A stretch of DNA of 64,000 bases from Paragonimus westermani (Eukaryota; Platyhelminthes; Trematoda; Plagiorchiida; Troglotrematidae), in contig QNGE01000101.1 of NCBI GenBank assembly GCA_008508345.1, forward strand, positions 50,461 through 114,460, given 5' to 3'. The notes beneath the pieces were generated by a model that was given only the letters and a program-made list of their open reading frames with translations, made no database searches and was not told the origin of the DNA. Shown in pieces: positions 63,613 through 64,000 of this stretch; positions within the stretch are counted from its first letter, which is position 1; each line of letters opens with the position of its first letter. A program made the translations under genes and the position numbers.

Positions 63613-64000
63613 ATTTGCAATAACATGAAACGGGTTTTTTATATCGAGCAGTTAGGGAGCAGGGTTGATAGTCAATCGGTGGTTTAGGAAAGGTCACTAG
63701 GTCCAGGGAAGGGTCAAGTTTACGAACAATTGTTTCTGAACACACAAGGTCGGCTTCAGTCGATTGATTGCGACCGCCTCAGCAAACCGCAAGAATCTTG
63801 GATTGGAGTGACGTAATAAGATTCTGAATGCACACATTGGGTCGATAACGTGACCAGTGGTCAGGACGTGTCTTGCGACTGCGGACGCCGGTTGCTTGCG
63901 TGTTTCAACAACACTGTCGTTCTTCTGTAATACAGCGCTCTGCACCCACTTAGGCAAATGTTCCTTCACTCTGGAGATCAAGCACCTCTCGGTTCTGCCT
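63572..64000 (-). mobile_element. Penelope-like element P5, 3' end, open at window edge
   Basis: From the right edge to the stop at 63697 the minus strand is one uninterrupted frame covering the end of a PLE GIY-YIG domain: GRTERCLISRVKEHLPKWV, PASAVARHVLTTGHVID, FRILLRHSN, RFAEAVAINRLKPTLCVQK and a final NLTLPWT. It lacks the internal stops found in the other five copies and is the best preserved, so it may be the youngest. The rest of the element lies beyond the window. The 3' non-coding part ends near a hammerhead-like motif at 63572-63612. Confidence 0.93.

Noticed and set aside
63419..63745. 108-codon minus-strand frame containing CIYQFSC, like the start of a PLE endonuclease
   Set aside because: It lies downstream of the P5 stop, in the 3' non-coding end that includes the hammerhead relic. 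The match is in the wrong order and the rest of the domain is missing.

Overview
The window looks like a gene-poor, repeat-rich stretch of a flatworm (probably trematode) nuclear genome. This is inferred from AT-rich sequence with no long open frames, many decayed Penelope-like elements (PLEs) ending in GIY-YIG endonuclease domains, an RTE/CR1-type LINE remnant, a BEL/Pao remnant, and a tRNA-headed short repeat carrying a hammerhead ribozyme, an architecture known from the schistosome Sm-alpha family. I found no convincing host gene or exon. All 'features' below were read by eye, so boundaries of decayed elements are approximate.

The central feature is a family of roughly 430-bp repeats, here called HHR-SINE. 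In sense orientation a unit has a head, a tRNA-like RNA polymerase III promoter (A box TGGCGCAGTGG, B box AGTTCAAATCC), a type-I hammerhead ribozyme of 45 nt, and a tail. Six copies or fragments were seen: F (2036-2190), A, B and C (24471-25385), and D and E (49908-50748). In B and C the ribozyme has every core base, with helices I and III fully paired and a 5-bp helix II. A and B are joined head to tail with their cleavage sites 431 nt apart. E is circularly permuted, beginning and ending next to the cleavage site, as expected if a ribozyme-processed monomer had been reinserted. B/C and D/E form large inverted pairs.

Six PLE copies were recognised: 22200-22766, 34900-35935, 47900-49410, 52660-53600 and 62690-63260 on the plus strand, and 63572-64000 on the minus strand. 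Four of them carry, just downstream of the coding end, a decayed hammerhead-like motif with the same 8-nt helix II segment. A LINE fragment lies at 36780-38050 (+), a BEL/Pao RNase H fragment at 51350-51800 (-), and a second, unrelated tRNA-like SINE at 29491-29822 (-).

A young repeat stands out against this old background. Positions 13372-13907 and 34166-34720 are inverted copies of one 536-bp sequence with only five substitutions and one 19-bp indel between them. An assembly artefact is visible at 22316-22510, an exact 97-bp duplication around a single N. The remaining long stretches hold nothing I can identify.
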